Positions 1-9,383 of a DNA stretch of 18,225 bases are shown here, one piece after another. A program made the translations under genes and the position numbers. Source of the stretch: Planctomycetota bacterium (GTDB lineage Bacteria; Planctomycetota; Planctomycetia; Pirellulales; UBA1268); NCBI GenBank assembly GCA_003670825.1, contig QWQL01000064.1:1-18225 (forward strand). Reading direction: 5' to 3'. Under the pieces are notes generated by a model that saw only the letters and a list, made by a program, of their open reading frames with translations, searched no databases and had not been told where the DNA came from. The number at the start of each line of letters is the position of its first letter. The first letter of the stretch is position 1.

Positions 1-359
1 CGAGTATCAAGGTGGTGGCGGTGGAGCCGGCCAACAGCCCCGTGATCACGCAGAAGCTCTCCGGGCTGGAGATCAAGCCCGGTCGCCACACGATCCAGGG
101 GATCGGCGCTGGATTCATCCCCGACATTCTCAACCTCGACATCATCGACGAGGTCGTGAAGGTCGACGACGAAGATGCCGTGGAGACGACGCGGCAACTC
201 GCCAAGCGGGAGGGCCTGATGTGCGGGATCAGCTGCGGGGCCGCGGCCTGGGGCGCGCTGCAGGTGGCCCGCCGGTCCGAACACGCCGGCAAGCTGATGG
301 TCGTCGTGCTGCCCGACCTCGGCGAGCGATACCTGTCGACGCGGCTGTTTCCCGAGTGA
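1..359 (+). CDS. cysK: Cysteine synthase (O-acetylserine sulfhydrylase), C-terminal part
   Basis: This is the 3' end of a PLP-dependent cysteine synthase, which makes cysteine from O-acetylserine and sulfide in the cytoplasm. The first full codon is at position 3 and the gene starts left of the window. About 118 residues remain. They include the family's VVAVEPANSPV strand, the KPGRHTIQGIGAGFIP segment that contacts the cofactor and substrate, the GLMCGISCGAA loop, and a C-terminal VVLPDLGERYLSTRLF match typical of CysK. The PLP lysine and the substrate-binding loop lie upstream and cannot be seen. The gene converges on the esterase gene, with 58 bases between the stops and no clear terminator in that gap. 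The family assignment is firm. Choosing CysK over the closely related CysM or cystathionine beta-synthase is based on the KPGRHTIQGIGAGFIP and GERYLST signatures. Confidence 0.93.
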   Translation, partial: SIKVVAVEPANSPVITQKLSGLEIKPGRHTIQGIGAGFIPDILNLDIIDEVVKVDDEDAVETTRQLAKREGLMCGISCGAAAWGALQVARRSEHAGKLMVVVLPDLGERYLSTRLFPE

Positions 360-417
360 GCCGTCGTTCGAACATCAGGCCCCTAGGAATCGAAGCAGCG
401 CCCGCCGCGAGGATCCG

Positions 418-1194
418 TCACCGACGGCGCTGGGCGAACAGCCAATCGAGCACGGCGGCGTTGCCGTAGGCCGGGGTCCAGGAGTCGTGGCCGACGTCCT
501 CGAGTTCCGAGGAGATTGGCGTGCCCCCCGCGGCCGTGAGTGCCTCGATCATGGCCCGCGATCGTTCAACAGGCACGACTGGGTCTGCCGTGCCGTGGAA
601 GTTCCAGATCGGCACTGACGTCAGCCGCGGGGCGGTGGCGGCGTCGCCTCCACCGCAGATCGGCAGCAGCGCGGCGAACCGGTGTGGATGGCGGGCGGCA
701 AGATCCCAGATCCCATAGGCCCCCATCGAGAGGCCAGTGAGATAGACCCGGGCCGGATCGACCGGCTCCTCCGCCAGCACCGCATCGAGGGCCGCGAGCG
801 CCGCGGCAAGGTCGGCGGTCGGCTTGTCGGCCAGCGGCAGTGCCCGCTTCGTCTGCCAGTCGATGGTAGACCACGAGTGGTCTGTGCGGCACTGCGGCGC
901 GATGAGGAAGCAGGGATGCCGCTTGCGGTTCCCAGGCTCGGCCATCCAGGCCGGCAGATACTTCAGCTGCCGGGCATTGTCGTCGCCCCGCTCGCCGGCA
1001 CCGTGCAGGAACAGGACGACGGGGTATGTCGCTCCCGGCTCGAGCGTGGTCGGCCGCAGCAGGCGATAGCGAAACTCGCCGGTCTCCGGCACAGTGACGG
1101 TGCGGGTGTCGTAGTCGGCAAGCACGGGCTCGGCGGCTGACAGGTGAAAGGGCATGAGGATGACCGCTCCCAGAAGCAGGGCACGCACCAGCAC
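418..1194 (-). CDS. Secreted alpha/beta-hydrolase (PHB depolymerase/feruloyl esterase-like)
   Basis: A 258-residue alpha/beta-hydrolase that probably cleaves an ester outside the cytoplasm; the substrate is unknown. Residues 1-21 form a signal peptide ending LSAAEP. The fold markers are VVLFLHGAGERGDDN (residues 59-73, oxyanion region), the nucleophile elbow GLSMG with Ser156, HGTADPVVP with Asp204 and VGHDSW with His236, giving a complete Ser-Asp-His triad. The arrangement resembles LpqC/PHB-depolymerase and planctomycete 'prolyl oligopeptidase-like' carboxylesterases. The start is GTG at 1194, one base after the stop of the J-domain gene. The GAGGAG that ends the J-domain frame serves as Shine-Dalgarno sequence, so translation is likely coupled. 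A second GTG at 1188 is an alternative start. The enzyme class is reliable, the specificity is not. Confidence 0.88.
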   Translation of the reverse strand: MLVRALLLGAVILMPFHLSAAEPVLADYDTRTVTVPETGEFRYRLLRPTTLEPGATYPVVLFLHGAGERGDDNARQLKYLPAWMAEPGNRKRHPCFLIAPQCRTDHSWSTIDWQTKRALPLADKPTADLAAALAALDAVLAEEPVDPARVYLTGLSMGAYGIWDLAARHPHRFAALLPICGGGDAATAPRLTSVPIWNFHGTADPVVPVERSRAMIEALTAAGGTPISSELEDVGHDSWTPAYGNAAVLDWLFAQRRR

Positions 1195-1195
1195 G

Positions 1196-1894
1196 TCACT
1201 CCTCCCCGGCCGTGTCGCCGACCGCGAGTTTCACGCGGCGGGGCATCGTCATCCGGGCGAACATGCCGACGGCTCCCTTCGGCAGGCCGAGAAACTCGAG
1301 GTTCTCAAACCAGCTGGGCACGTCGGCCGCGAGTTTACCGACCCGCGTGCCCCGCAGGTCGAGGTGCCTGAGGTTTTTGAGCTCCTTGAGTTGGAGCAGC
1401 CCCTCGTCGGTGATCGTACCCCCGGCAAGGTCGAGCACGGCGAGATCCTTGAGGGAGTCGGCCCGGAAGCCGAGTAGGATCGCGAAGACGTCATCGGCCC
1501 GGCCGCCCGGGAGGCGAACCGCCACGAGCTTGTCGGCCACGTGCCCGAAATCCTCGCCGAACGACCGTCGTAGCCAGTCGGTTTCCTCCATCTCGATGCT
1601 GCCGCCTCGCTCGATCGTCTCGGTGGCCACCTCCTGCTGCTGGGCATAGGCATCGATCTTCGACGCGAGCCACTCCAGTTTGCTCGCCTTGAACTTGACG
1701 AACTCGGTGGCATCGTCGAACGCCTTCTGCAGCCGGATGAACTCCTGCGGGTCGCCGCCACGGTCGGGGTGCGCCTTCATCGCCTTGGCCATGTAGGCCT
1801 GCTTCACATCTTCGAGCGTCAACGGAGGCCTGAGCCCGAGGATCATCAGGCATTCCGGGTGCTGGGAATCGGAGGACGGGGCGGCTGGCGACAT
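1196..1894 (-). CDS. DnaJ-domain protein fused to leucine-rich repeats
   Basis: From the chosen ATG the product is 232 residues long. Residues 17-66 form a J domain: LGLRPPLTLEDVKQAYMAKAMKAHPDRGGD with the HPD tripeptide at 42-44, which in the family stimulates DnaK ATPase. A charged helical linker follows (about 70-115), then two to three planctomycete-type leucine-rich repeats at about 148-206 (DSLKDLAVLDLAGG, ITDEGLLQLKELKNLRHLDLRGT, SWFENLEFLGLP). There is no signal peptide or membrane segment, so it is probably a cytoplasmic co-chaperone in which the repeats could recruit a partner; that role is inferred. No start has a good Shine-Dalgarno sequence. ATG 1894 is chosen because it lies just before the J domain. 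ATG 1846 (inside the domain edge) and an ATG at 2077 that overlaps the divergent gene are less likely. The esterase gene follows directly, so the two probably share a transcript. Confidence 0.82.
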   Translation of the reverse strand: MSPAAPSSDSQHPECLMILGLRPPLTLEDVKQAYMAKAMKAHPDRGGDPQEFIRLQKAFDDATEFVKFKASKLEWLASKIDAYAQQQEVATETIERGGSIEMEETDWLRRSFGEDFGHVADKLVAVRLPGGRADDVFAILLGFRADSLKDLAVLDLAGGTITDEGLLQLKELKNLRHLDLRGTRVGKLAADVPSWFENLEFLGLPKGAVGMFARMTMPRRVKLAVGDTAGEE

Positions 1895-2075
1895 GTGGGG
1901 ACTCTGGGAGGCGAAGCGGTGGCGGCAGACTACGCGAGGCCCCTGCCGGCGTCCAATCGCGGCGGTGTCCGCGGGCCTGCTCACCTTGATCGAAATCGCC
2001 GGATTGCCTATTTCAACCTGATCGTGGGCGGTCCGGCAGCAGGCCGGCGGTCCACGACCGCCAAGGAGGGCTGAC

Positions 2076-4046
2076 ATGCGTTTTGAGTGGATCGACCGGG
2101 GCTATGTCCGCGAGATTGGTGCCGCAGCGGCGATCGTAGCCGTGGGCGTGGGCTGGCGACTGCTCACCGGCAGCCTCGAAGCCGAGGCCACGCCGCCCCG
2201 GGCCGCCGCCGCCGCGCCGGCCGTCACTCCAGGATCCAAGCCGGTGGCCATCGTCAACGGCGTCGAGATCACCTCCGACCACCTGGCCGCCGACTGCCTC
2301 GGTCGCTACGGGGCCGCCGTCCTCGAGACCCTCGTCAACCGACGGATCATCGAGCAGTCCTGCCAGCAGCACGGGCTGGCGGTGTCGCCCCAGGATGTCA
2401 GCGGTGAAATCGACGCGATGGCCCGTCGGTTCAGCGTGCCCCGCGATAAGTGGCTGGAGATGATCCAGCAGGAGCGGGGCATCACGCCCAAGCAATACGC
2501 CGAGGACATCGTCTGGCCGATGCTCGCGCTCCGCAGTCTCGCCCGCGGCGCGGTCGAGCCCGCGGCTGAGGAGTTGCAGCAGGCCTACGAGAACCGATTT
2601 GGTCCGGCCGTGAAGGCGCGGATCATCGTCTCGCGGACGCGACCGGAGGCCGACGCCCTGCGGAAGCAGGCGCTCGAGGCCCCCGACGAGTTCGGTGCGA
2701 TCGCCCGTCAGCGTTCGGTCGACGTCGGTAGCGCCAGCGCCAACGGCTGGGTGCAGCCGATCCGCCTGCACTCCGGTGATCCGCAGTTCGACCAGGCAGC
2801 CTTCGCGCTCCAGCCAGGGCAGATCTCCGACGTGGTGCAGGTGGCTGATCAGTTCATCGTGATCAAGTGCGAAGGCCATCTGCCGCCGGCCGGGGCGACC
2901 CTCGAGGAGGTCCGCTCGCAACTGGCGGAGGAACTGCGAGAGCGAAAGAGTCGCCAGGCTTCGAGCGAGATTTTCAAGAAACTGCAGGACACGACGACCG
3001 TCGACAACGTGCTCAACGATCCGGCGAAGGCGGCCGCGCGGCCGGGTGTCGCTGCGTTGGTCAACGGGCAGCCGATCTCCGTGGACGACGTCAAGGAGGT
3101 GTGCCTCGACCGGTACGGCCGCGAGGTCCTTGAGATCCTCATCACCCGCACGCTCGTCGATCAGGCCCTGAAGAAGCAGCAGCACGGGGTGACGCAGGCC
3201 GACCTCGACGCCGAGATCGCCCGGGCGGCGACCCAGATGGGCTTCACGAAGGCCGACGGCTCAGCCGACGAGGCCGCCTGGCTCGCCCGTGTGACCCGCG
3301 AGGAAAAGGTGCCGCTGCGGCACTACATGGACGACGTCGTCTGGCCCAGCGTGGCCCTCAAGAAACTCGTGGGGAGCGTGCCGGTCTCTCAGGAAGACCT
3401 CGACAAGGCCTTCGCGGCGACGTTTGGTCCTCGCGGACGGTGCCGGATCATCGTGCTCGACAACCAGCGCCGGGCGCAGGAGGTCTGGCAGATGGCGCGG
3501 CAAAACCCCACCTCCGAACACATTGGCAATCTCGCCGAAACCTACTCCGCCGATCCCACGACCCGGTCGCTGCGGGGCGAGGTGCCGCCGATCCAGCGGT
3601 GGGGTGGCCAGCCCACGCTCGAGCGTGAGGTCTTCGCGCTCAAGCCGGGCGAACTCTCGGGAGTGGTGCAGGTGGCCGACCGCTTTATGGTGATCTACTG
3701 CGAAGGTTTCACCGGACCAGCCACGGTTTCATTCGACGAGGTGCGGAGCGAACTCTACGACGACATTTTCGAGAAGAAGCAGCGGATCGAGATGGCCCGG
3801 CACTTCACGCACCTGCGGGAATCAGCCGCGATCGACAACGTGCTGGCTGGCACCAGCCAGTCGCCGGCGGCGGTGTCGCGAGCGGCCGGGCCGGGGAGCA
3901 GCGGGCTGCCGGGGAGCACGCTGTCGAAGGCCGAGGCGGCCGACCTCTCGAAGCCCCGCATGGGCAGTATGAAAGTGCCGCCGGCCGCGCCGGCTGCCAG
4001 GCAGGGAGTCGTTCCCGCCTCGCTCGAAATGCCGCTGCCGAGGTAG
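2076..4046 (+). CDS. Membrane-anchored SurA/PpiD-like protein with duplicated parvulin module
   Basis: A 656-residue envelope protein related to SurA/PpiD/PrsA foldases, which help exported proteins fold. One hydrophobic segment (about 13-32) acts as signal anchor. Two homologous modules follow. Module 1 has a SurA_N-like helical part (56-157, IVNGVEITSDHL...DIVWPMLALRSL) and a parvulin-like part (165-268). Module 2 repeats this at 325-432 (LVNGQPISVDDV...DDVVWPSVALKKL) and 437-545. The parvulin ends are nearly identical (FALQPGQISDVVQVADQFIVI and FALKPGELSGVVQVADRFMVI), and each module closes with a DNVL motif. The His of the usual ARHIL strand is absent from both copies (ARIIV, CRIIV), so isomerase activity is doubtful and a holdase role is more likely. 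The tail from 592 is low-complexity Ser/Pro/Ala-rich. A strong AAGGAGGG at 2063-2070 supports the start. Confidence 0.88.
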   Translation: MRFEWIDRGYVREIGAAAAIVAVGVGWRLLTGSLEAEATPPRAAAAAPAVTPGSKPVAIVNGVEITSDHLAADCLGRYGAAVLETLVNRRIIEQSCQQHGLAVSPQDVSGEIDAMARRFSVPRDKWLEMIQQERGITPKQYAEDIVWPMLALRSLARGAVEPAAEELQQAYENRFGPAVKARIIVSRTRPEADALRKQALEAPDEFGAIARQRSVDVGSASANGWVQPIRLHSGDPQFDQAAFALQPGQISDVVQVADQFIVIKCEGHLPPAGATLEEVRSQLAEELRERKSRQASSEIFKKLQDTTTVDNVLNDPAKAAARPGVAALVNGQPISVDDVKEVCLDRYGREVLEILITRTLVDQALKKQQHGVTQADLDAEIARAATQMGFTKADGSADEAAWLARVTREEKVPLRHYMDDVVWPSVALKKLVGSVPVSQEDLDKAFAATFGPRGRCRIIVLDNQRRAQEVWQMARQNPTSEHIGNLAETYSADPTTRSLRGEVPPIQRWGGQPTLEREVFALKPGELSGVVQVADRFMVIYCEGFTGPATVSFDEVRSELYDDIFEKKQRIEMARHFTHLRESAAIDNVLAGTSQSPAAVSRAAGPGSSGLPGSTLSKAEAADLSKPRMGSMKVPPAAPAARQGVVPASLEMPLPR

Positions 4047-4049
4047 GCC

Positions 4050-6047
4050 CTACGGCGCCGGCATCTCCCAAGCCGTCTGCAGCGATACGCCCGCGTCGTC
4101 GGCCCGCATCGTAGTCACGCCGACGCCGAACATGCCCTCCATCTCCGTTTCGGTCGGCAGCAGTTTCTGGAGGCCTGCGAGCATGTCGCGGGCGGAAGCC
4201 TCGACGTCCTCTGGCACCAGTGCCTCGGCCATGTCGCGAAGCACGCCGAGCGTGCCGCCCGACCGCGAGCTGTCGCTGATCCCAAACATCCGCGCGGGAT
4301 CAAGCGGCAGGAGTTCGGCTGCCCGACGCGGCACGTCGCTCTCGCGAAGCGACGCCTCGCCAGAGGGTGGATTCCGGATCGCAGCCAGCGTCTTCTCCAG
4401 GGAATCCTTGCCGATCGCGACCACCAGATGCTGCTGCCCCACGTAGATCGCCGCGCCGTCGGGGATGCGGACGCCGCGGAAGCCCTGCTCCTCCTGCAGT
4501 TCGCCGCCGGACATGCCCGCGAGCCGCTGCAGGATCTTGACGAATGGGGCCTCGTCTTCGATCTGCCAGACGATCGCGATGCGGTCGGCCACCTGGCGGG
4601 CCTGCACGCCCCCGGTCTGTCCGCGGGCCTTGCGGGCTTCGGCAAGGGCTTCAGCCACCTGCGAGGGATAGGTGACGATCCAGTGTCGGCTGCCGGCCGA
4701 GGCAAGCAGTTTCGGGAGTTCTACGCCGAGCCAGCCCTGGGCCTGCATCTCGACGGCGGTGAACATGTTGGCCGTCTCCGGCCCCCCCTGCCCCACCGCA
4801 AACTCCTTGACCGTTTCGTAGGCCGCGCCGAGGTCGAGTGAAATCTGCGTGAAGTCGATCGCCTCGCGGATGGCGAACGACGGCACGTCGGCCGGGTCGC
4901 AGGCCTGGTCGAGAATCCGCATCAGGCCCTGGCGGGGTCCGGGCAGCGTGACGAACATGCCGCTGCGGTAGGTTCCGGCATCGAGCGATTGCCGCCAGGC
5001 CAGCGGGCCGAGGTCGCCGGCGCCGATGCTCGCGATCCGCTTTTTCGTCTCGTCGTCGGCGGCAGCGGCGATGAAAACCCGGGGATCGACGACCAGATCG
5101 GCGAGCGGAATCCCGGCGGGCAGCGCGGCGGCCATGCCAGGGGCGTCGAGGGCCTCGGCAAGGAGCGCCCGGGCGTCACCGGCATGCTCGGCGAGAAACC
5201 GTTCGAAGACGCCCTTGGCCTCCTCGGTGCCGCTCTCGATGTCGAAGTCGCGGTCGCCTTCGTTCTGGCGGGCGGCCGCAGCGGCCTGGTCAGGGAGCGT
5301 GTGGCCGGCGAGCAGCCGGCCGCCCAGCCGGGCCAGGAACGCATGCGTCTGGCCGATCTGGATGAACTTGGCGTTGCGGACCCGTTCGCGAATCGCGTCG
5401 AGCCGCGCGTCGAGTTTCTTTTTGAACTCCTCGGCGTCAATGTCGTCATCATCATCGATGTCGACATCGAGGCCAGCGGTGTCGACGGTCATGATGGGCT
5501 CCACCATCCAGAGCACCTCATGACCGGCCATCTCGAGGTCGACTCGCTTCGGCGCGTCGGCCTCACCGGCGGTGTTCCGTTCTTCGACCCGCCGCTGCAT
5601 CGCGGTGACGAGCCGCGCCGCTGTCGCCTCGCCCGGCTCCAGCCATGCCAGCGCCATCACCAGTGGCGGCAGGCCATCGCCACGCTTGCGAAAGACAACT
5701 CCCGTCCCCATGTCGCCACGAAAGGCGGCCTGCAGGTCATCCGGCTGGAGTTCGTACTTCGCGAGTTGCTCCTCGAGATCGTCCGGTGGCTCGTCGCCAG
5801 CCGCGCGAAACGTGTCGAGCATCACGCCCCACAGCCCCTCGAGCCGGCGGTCGGCGAGGGCCACCGAGCCAAACTTGGTCCGGCTGCGGAGTGCCTCGAG
5901 AAATGCTGCCGGCTGCGGCATCCGCAGCATCACGGCCGTGTCGGCCGGCAGGCATTCCCCGCTCGGTCGCAGGTCGGAGGCAAATGCCGCGGGGAGCGCG
6001 GCAGCCATGATCGAGGCGGACAACCAGCTGAAAACCCGGAACCGCAT
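4050..6047 (-). CDS. Large secreted protein of unknown function (DUF3352-like)
   Basis: A 665-residue exported protein that I cannot name with confidence. Residues 1-24 are a signal peptide (cleavage near AFASD). The layout, beginning with CLPADTAVMLRMPQPAAFLEALR and followed by repeated short alpha/beta stretches about bias, counts and 'LVVAIGKDSLEKTLAAIRN', resembles the DUF3352-type secreted proteins common in planctomycetes; this is a resemblance only. A very acidic stretch at 193-207 (Asp/Glu rich, five Asp in a row) is followed by the basic helix EEFKKKLDARLDAIRERVRN, perhaps a calcium-binding or flexible hinge. The only Cys residues seen in the mature part are near residue 32 and in DQACDP. 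An AAAGGA lies six bases or so before the ATG. It is the last gene of the minus-strand run, 78 bases after the protease gene, and its stop is three bases from that of the convergent SurA-like gene. Confidence 0.75.
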   Translation of the reverse strand: MRFRVFSWLSASIMAAALPAAFASDLRPSGECLPADTAVMLRMPQPAAFLEALRSRTKFGSVALADRRLEGLWGVMLDTFRAAGDEPPDDLEEQLAKYELQPDDLQAAFRGDMGTGVVFRKRGDGLPPLVMALAWLEPGEATAARLVTAMQRRVEERNTAGEADAPKRVDLEMAGHEVLWMVEPIMTVDTAGLDVDIDDDDDIDAEEFKKKLDARLDAIRERVRNAKFIQIGQTHAFLARLGGRLLAGHTLPDQAAAAARQNEGDRDFDIESGTEEAKGVFERFLAEHAGDARALLAEALDAPGMAAALPAGIPLADLVVDPRVFIAAAADDETKKRIASIGAGDLGPLAWRQSLDAGTYRSGMFVTLPGPRQGLMRILDQACDPADVPSFAIREAIDFTQISLDLGAAYETVKEFAVGQGGPETANMFTAVEMQAQGWLGVELPKLLASAGSRHWIVTYPSQVAEALAEARKARGQTGGVQARQVADRIAIVWQIEDEAPFVKILQRLAGMSGGELQEEQGFRGVRIPDGAAIYVGQQHLVVAIGKDSLEKTLAAIRNPPSGEASLRESDVPRRAAELLPLDPARMFGISDSSRSGGTLGVLRDMAEALVPEDVEASARDMLAGLQKLLPTETEMEGMFGVGVTTMRADDAGVSLQTAWEMPAP

Positions 6048-6125
6048 GGCGAATCCTTTCAGGCAGGGGAGCGGTCGAACTCGCGACGTAGACCGCCACG
6101 CTGATAGGCGGCAGCCGGTGCCGCT

Positions 6126-7090
<965 letters not shown>

Positions 7091-7094
<4 letters not shown>

Positions 7095-9331
7095 CGCTGC
7101 TCCTCATCCGTGCCGAGATAGATCACCATTCGATCCTGGCTCACCATCGCCAGATCGGGATCGCCGTCGCCGTCGGCGTCCAGCCCGGCGATCCGCCGCG
7201 GCTCGGGTACCAGATCCTTCGACTCACCGCCGTCGTAGGGATATTTCCGGTCTTCGAACACCTTCCAGGTTACCGAACGTTGCAGCCCTTCGGGTCGCCG
7301 CAGGAGCGCGGTGAGTTGGTGCTTCCGGTCGTCGCAGAGAGAGACGTCGTCGGTGGCGTCGCCGTCGAGGTCGGTGACGAGGATCCGGTGGATCGTCGAT
7401 TCGCTCACGCCGCTCCGCCGGCCTACCCGGCCGTCGATGCTCTCGAGCAGCTTCAGCTCCCAGGGCCGTCCCTGCGATAGTCGCACCACGCGGTCTTGAT
7501 CGACGAGCATCACCCCGAGGACCGGATCCCACCGCAAGGCGGTGCCGGCGGGGGGCTTCACACTCGCCGCCACCCGCATCACGCCCGCCTCGTCGGCCTT
7601 GAGGCGATGCAAAAACCCACCCCCCTGCTCAAGCGCCCAGGCTTCCGCCGCGGTTCCCTGCGGGACGGCGACGGGCAGGTAGGAGCCAATTTTCTGCCCT
7701 TCCGTCAGCATCACCTGATCGACCGGATGGAGATCGTCGCCGAGCCACTGAAGCACGCCGTCCGTCAGGCGGGCCTTCCTCTGCCGGCCGTCGACCTCGA
7801 GCACGGCGTATTCGGAGAGATCGACCTTGGCCAACAGCGCGGGCGATTTCACCTCGGGCTTGCCGTCGACGAGGGTGACCAGTTTTGCCGCCGTGGCAAA
7901 GGCATCCTGCACGAGAATCGTGTCGCCTCCCAGCCAGACGACCTGCTCCACCTTGGGACCAAGGCCCTCGTAGCGGGTGACGACCGGCTCCTGCTTGTCG
8001 GCCGGCCAGATAAAGAGATCGAGGTCGGAGCCGACACGCTGCGCCCACCAGACCGTCGAGCCGACCGCGTCGAGGGCCAGGATCTTGCGATCCTTCCCTT
8101 CCTGCTCCCAGGGCTGCGGGTAGGTGAGCCGGCCGTTCTCCCAGCGGCAGCGGTGGAGGTCGGCGGCATCCTTGGCCCAGAGGAGAAGCGTGCCGCTCTG
8201 GCCGGCAGGGGCTGCGACCGCCTTGACGCCGCCGATCGACGGAAACGACTCCTCGGCGAGCCATCCTCCGGAAGCGAACCGGTGCAGGCGGAGACGAGGT
8301 TGGGCGGTGTCGACCGCGACGATGGCGGGGGTGGCGTCTGCGCCTTCGCCCACGAGCATCCCGCACCAACCGCGGCGGGCGGCGCCGGCCAGCGGCAGGG
8401 CATCCTGGCGGCCGACATCGGTCGGCTCGCCGGCGGCAAGTTGATACCGCCGGAGCACCCCTTTATCGGAGCCGCCGAGCAGGTAGATGTCGGCTGCAGC
8501 GGACGGCCGTGAGCCGATCTGCAGGCCCTCGATCGGCTGGTCGTGGATCGTCTGCGCGGGCAGCAGCATGCCGTCGCCACCGCACGGATACCAGCGGACC
8601 ACCTGCCGGGCCACGCTCGACCATTCGACGAGATCGTTGTCCCCGTCGCCGTCGATGTCGGCCAGGTGCCAGTCGATGCGGCCGCGACTCTCACGCGGCG
8701 CCAGCCACACCGCCCGGCTGCCACGCACCAGCGGCAGTTGTTGAATCCCCTGCTCGCAGCTGACGAGCAGTTCGTGGCCACCGCCGGGCAGGTCGCGGAC
8801 GAGCAGGCAGCCGGCCTTGCCGGTCGGCGTGCCGGCCAGCAGATTCCAGTCGCCCGTCTTCTTCCAGGCCGACTTGGCATCGACCGCCTTGTCGGTGGCC
8901 TGTGTGTAGATGGATACGCGGTTGGAGGGATTGGTCAGCACGAGCAGTTCCGGTCGCTGGTCGCCGTCGAGGTCGTGCGCCACCGCATCGACCGGCATCT
9001 CGTCGATCGAAACCTCGCCGTGCGCCCACTCCGGCGCCAGCGGCAGTTCGTTGGGCCGCTCGGGGTCGCCGGCATCGACGCGGGTGCGGTCGGCCCTGGG
9101 CAGCCAACGGTAGAGGTCGAGGCGGGACTGCCGCGGATTGACCACCACGATGTCGTCCCGGCCGTCGTGGCCGAGGTCGGCGACAAACATCCGTTCGCCG
9201 CGGCCCTCAAGCGGAATCACCCGCATGCCCTGCCAGCCGTCGAATGGCTGCTCGGCTCGCGCGAACGAGACCGCCGAGGCGACGACCAAAAACCCCGCCG
9301 CAGCGGACGCCAGAATCGAGGAACGCTTCAT
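7091..9331 (-). CDS. Secreted FG-GAP/VCBS-repeat protein (beta-propeller)
   Basis: A 746-residue exported protein of the integrin-alpha-like FG-GAP/VCBS type. Residues 1-27 form a signal peptide (ending FARAEQ). Calcium-binding-like repeats of DxDxDG form can be seen at about 50-62 (ADLGHDGRDD), 119-128 (HDLDGDQRPE), 224-233 (ADIDGDGDND), 654-662 (DLDGDATDD) and 717-727 (DADGDGDPD), each followed by a hydrophobic strand. The middle (about 250-640) has weaker repeats. Such proteins usually form beta-propellers used in binding outside the cell; no enzyme signature is visible. The ATG at 9331 is chosen because it opens the signal peptide, though its Shine-Dalgarno sequence is weak. An upstream in-frame ATG at 9427 would overlap the sigma gene and bury the signal. 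It lies 52 bases after the sigma gene and overlaps the protease gene by four bases. Confidence 0.88.
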
Positions 9332-9383
9332 GCTCGTCAGAATACCCCCGCGGCGGGCTGGCTGCCACGACGGCCCGGGGCGG

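Noticed and set aside
2013..3185. Minus-strand open frame of 390 codons
   Set aside because: It lies antisense to the SurA-like gene, shows no family motif, and has a His/Leu/Arg/Asp-rich composition typical of antisense frames in high-GC DNA.
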